The position numbers and the translations under genes are program-made. Of a stretch of 8,320 nucleotides of DNA, positions 7,730-8,320 are shown one piece after another. This stretch comes from Deltaproteobacteria bacterium (GTDB lineage Bacteria > Desulfobacterota > Desulfobacteria > Desulfobacterales > Desulfobacteraceae). How positions within the stretch are numbered: the stretch's first letter is position 1; each line of letters begins with the position of its first letter. The stretch covers positions 1 to 8,320 of the forward strand of contig QMMT01000061.1 in NCBI GenBank assembly GCA_003647385.1. The letters run 5' to 3'. The notes under the pieces are model-generated. The model was not told the origin of the DNA, ran no database searches, and saw only the letters and a list, made by a program, of their open reading frames with translations.

Positions 7730-8320
7730 TTAATAGCCCAGCTGTTTTTCAGCATCAGCAACAGCCTTTACCATATCATCAACCCATTTTGGATCCATCT
7801 TGGTTTTTAACCATTCAAGGCAGACGGGTCCTGCAAGTTTCTGAAGGGCAGCAACCTCTTCTCCTGTCAGGGCAGTAATCTTCATGCCGTCTTTTTTCAG
7901 TTGAGTCAGCGATTCCTGCTCCCGTAACAGGGCCATGCTTCTGGTTGACATACGCCCGGCCTGAACCGCATCCCTTAAAATGCCCTTATCCGCTGTTGAC
8001 AGGCTGTCATACCAGGTTTTGTTGCACAGCCACAGCTGATAACCAAATTGAGAATTTGCAAGAGATATATACTTTTGAACTTCATACATCTTAAATACTG
8101 AAACAACAAAAGCAGCATTTGTCTGACCATCCACTACGCCTGTCTGTAGCGACGTATAGGTCTCAGGCCAGGGAATGGGCACTGCACTTGCGCCAAGGGC
8201 TTTGAACATGGATGCCTGGAGAGATCCCATTGCCCTGAATTTAATATTCTTAAAATATTCCGGTTTTTGGATTGGACGTTTGTTGTTGGTAATCGCCAAA
8301 AAGCCGGAATCAACAATTGC
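7730..8320 (-). CDS. dctP: TRAP transporter substrate-binding protein (DctP), N-terminus missing
   Basis: The C-terminal 196 residues of a periplasmic DctP-type binding protein (PF03480). The reading frame is open to the right edge, beginning AIVDSGFLAITNNKRPI, so the signal peptide and first lobe are outside the window. An in-frame TTG at 8299 is an internal leucine codon, not a start. Family features in fragment numbering are KRPIQKPEYFKNIKFRAMG (14-32), with Arg29 where characterised TRAP proteins have the arginine that clamps the ligand carboxylate, then ALGASAVPIPWPETYTSLQ (41-59) and TGVVDGQTNA (60-69). The C-terminal part is the usual helical region ending KQLGY. It captures the substrate in the periplasm and delivers it to DctQM, encoded next. 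A carboxylate ligand is expected, but its identity cannot be read from this part. It is probably at or near the head of the operon. Confidence 0.95.
   Translation of the reverse strand, partial: AIVDSGFLAITNNKRPIQKPEYFKNIKFRAMGSLQASMFKALGASAVPIPWPETYTSLQTGVVDGQTNAAFVVSVFKMYEVQKYISLANSQFGYQLWLCNKTWYDSLSTADKGILRDAVQAGRMSTRSMALLREQESLTQLKKDGMKITALTGEEVAALQKLAGPVCLEWLKTKMDPKWVDDMVKAVADAEKQLGY

Noticed and set aside
8297..8299. TTG as the start codon of the binding-protein gene
   Set aside because: The frame stays open to the window edge and the upstream residues continue the family pattern, so this codon is an internal leucine of a truncated gene.

Overview
All recognisable genes in this window lie on the minus strand, so transcription runs from right (8320) to left (1). 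The eight genes are closely spaced: gaps are 16 to 29 bp, with one 4-bp overlap and one 97-bp gap. This looks like one polycistronic operon cut by both window edges. The gene families, a tripartite carboxylate importer next to CoA-linked oxidation genes and a DUF362 protein, suggest a heterotrophic anaerobic proteobacterium, most like a marine sulfate reducer of the Desulfobacteraceae. That placement is inference; no phylogenetic marker is present. Base composition is moderate by eye and similar across the window, with no sign of recent insertion.

Layout in order of transcription. (1) 8320-7730: C-terminal two thirds of a TRAP substrate-binding protein (DctP). (2) 7729-7633: non-coding gap with a strong imperfect stem-loop. 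(3) 7632-7105: TRAP small permease (DctQ). (4) 7108-5819: TRAP large permease (DctM), overlapping dctQ by ATGA. (5) 5798-4695: enolase-superfamily enzyme of the muconate-lactonizing (MLE) subgroup. (6) 4676-3342: glycerate 2-kinase of the DUF4147/MOFRL family. (7) 3315-1960: DUF362 protein with a C-terminal set of cysteines. (8) 1930-128: 600-residue acyl-CoA dehydrogenase with an extended C-terminus, the DmdC-like branch. (9) 111-1: first 37 codons of an enoyl-CoA hydratase/isomerase (crotonase).

The likely joint role is uptake and catabolism of an organic acid. The TRAP system would import a carboxylate with ion symport, and the MLE-subgroup enzyme would racemise, epimerise or cycloisomerise it. 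One fragment may leave as glycerate and enter glycolysis as 2-phosphoglycerate through the kinase. An acyl-CoA fragment or analogue may be oxidised and hydrated by the dehydrogenase and crotonase. The DUF362 protein has no assignable reaction; its cysteines suggest a metal or redox role. The substrate cannot be read from the sequence. The combination of glycerate kinase, MLE-type enzyme, DUF362 protein and acyl-CoA dehydrogenase behind one TRAP importer is the most interesting thing here. No RNA genes, mobile elements, CRISPR arrays or long gene-free stretches were seen.
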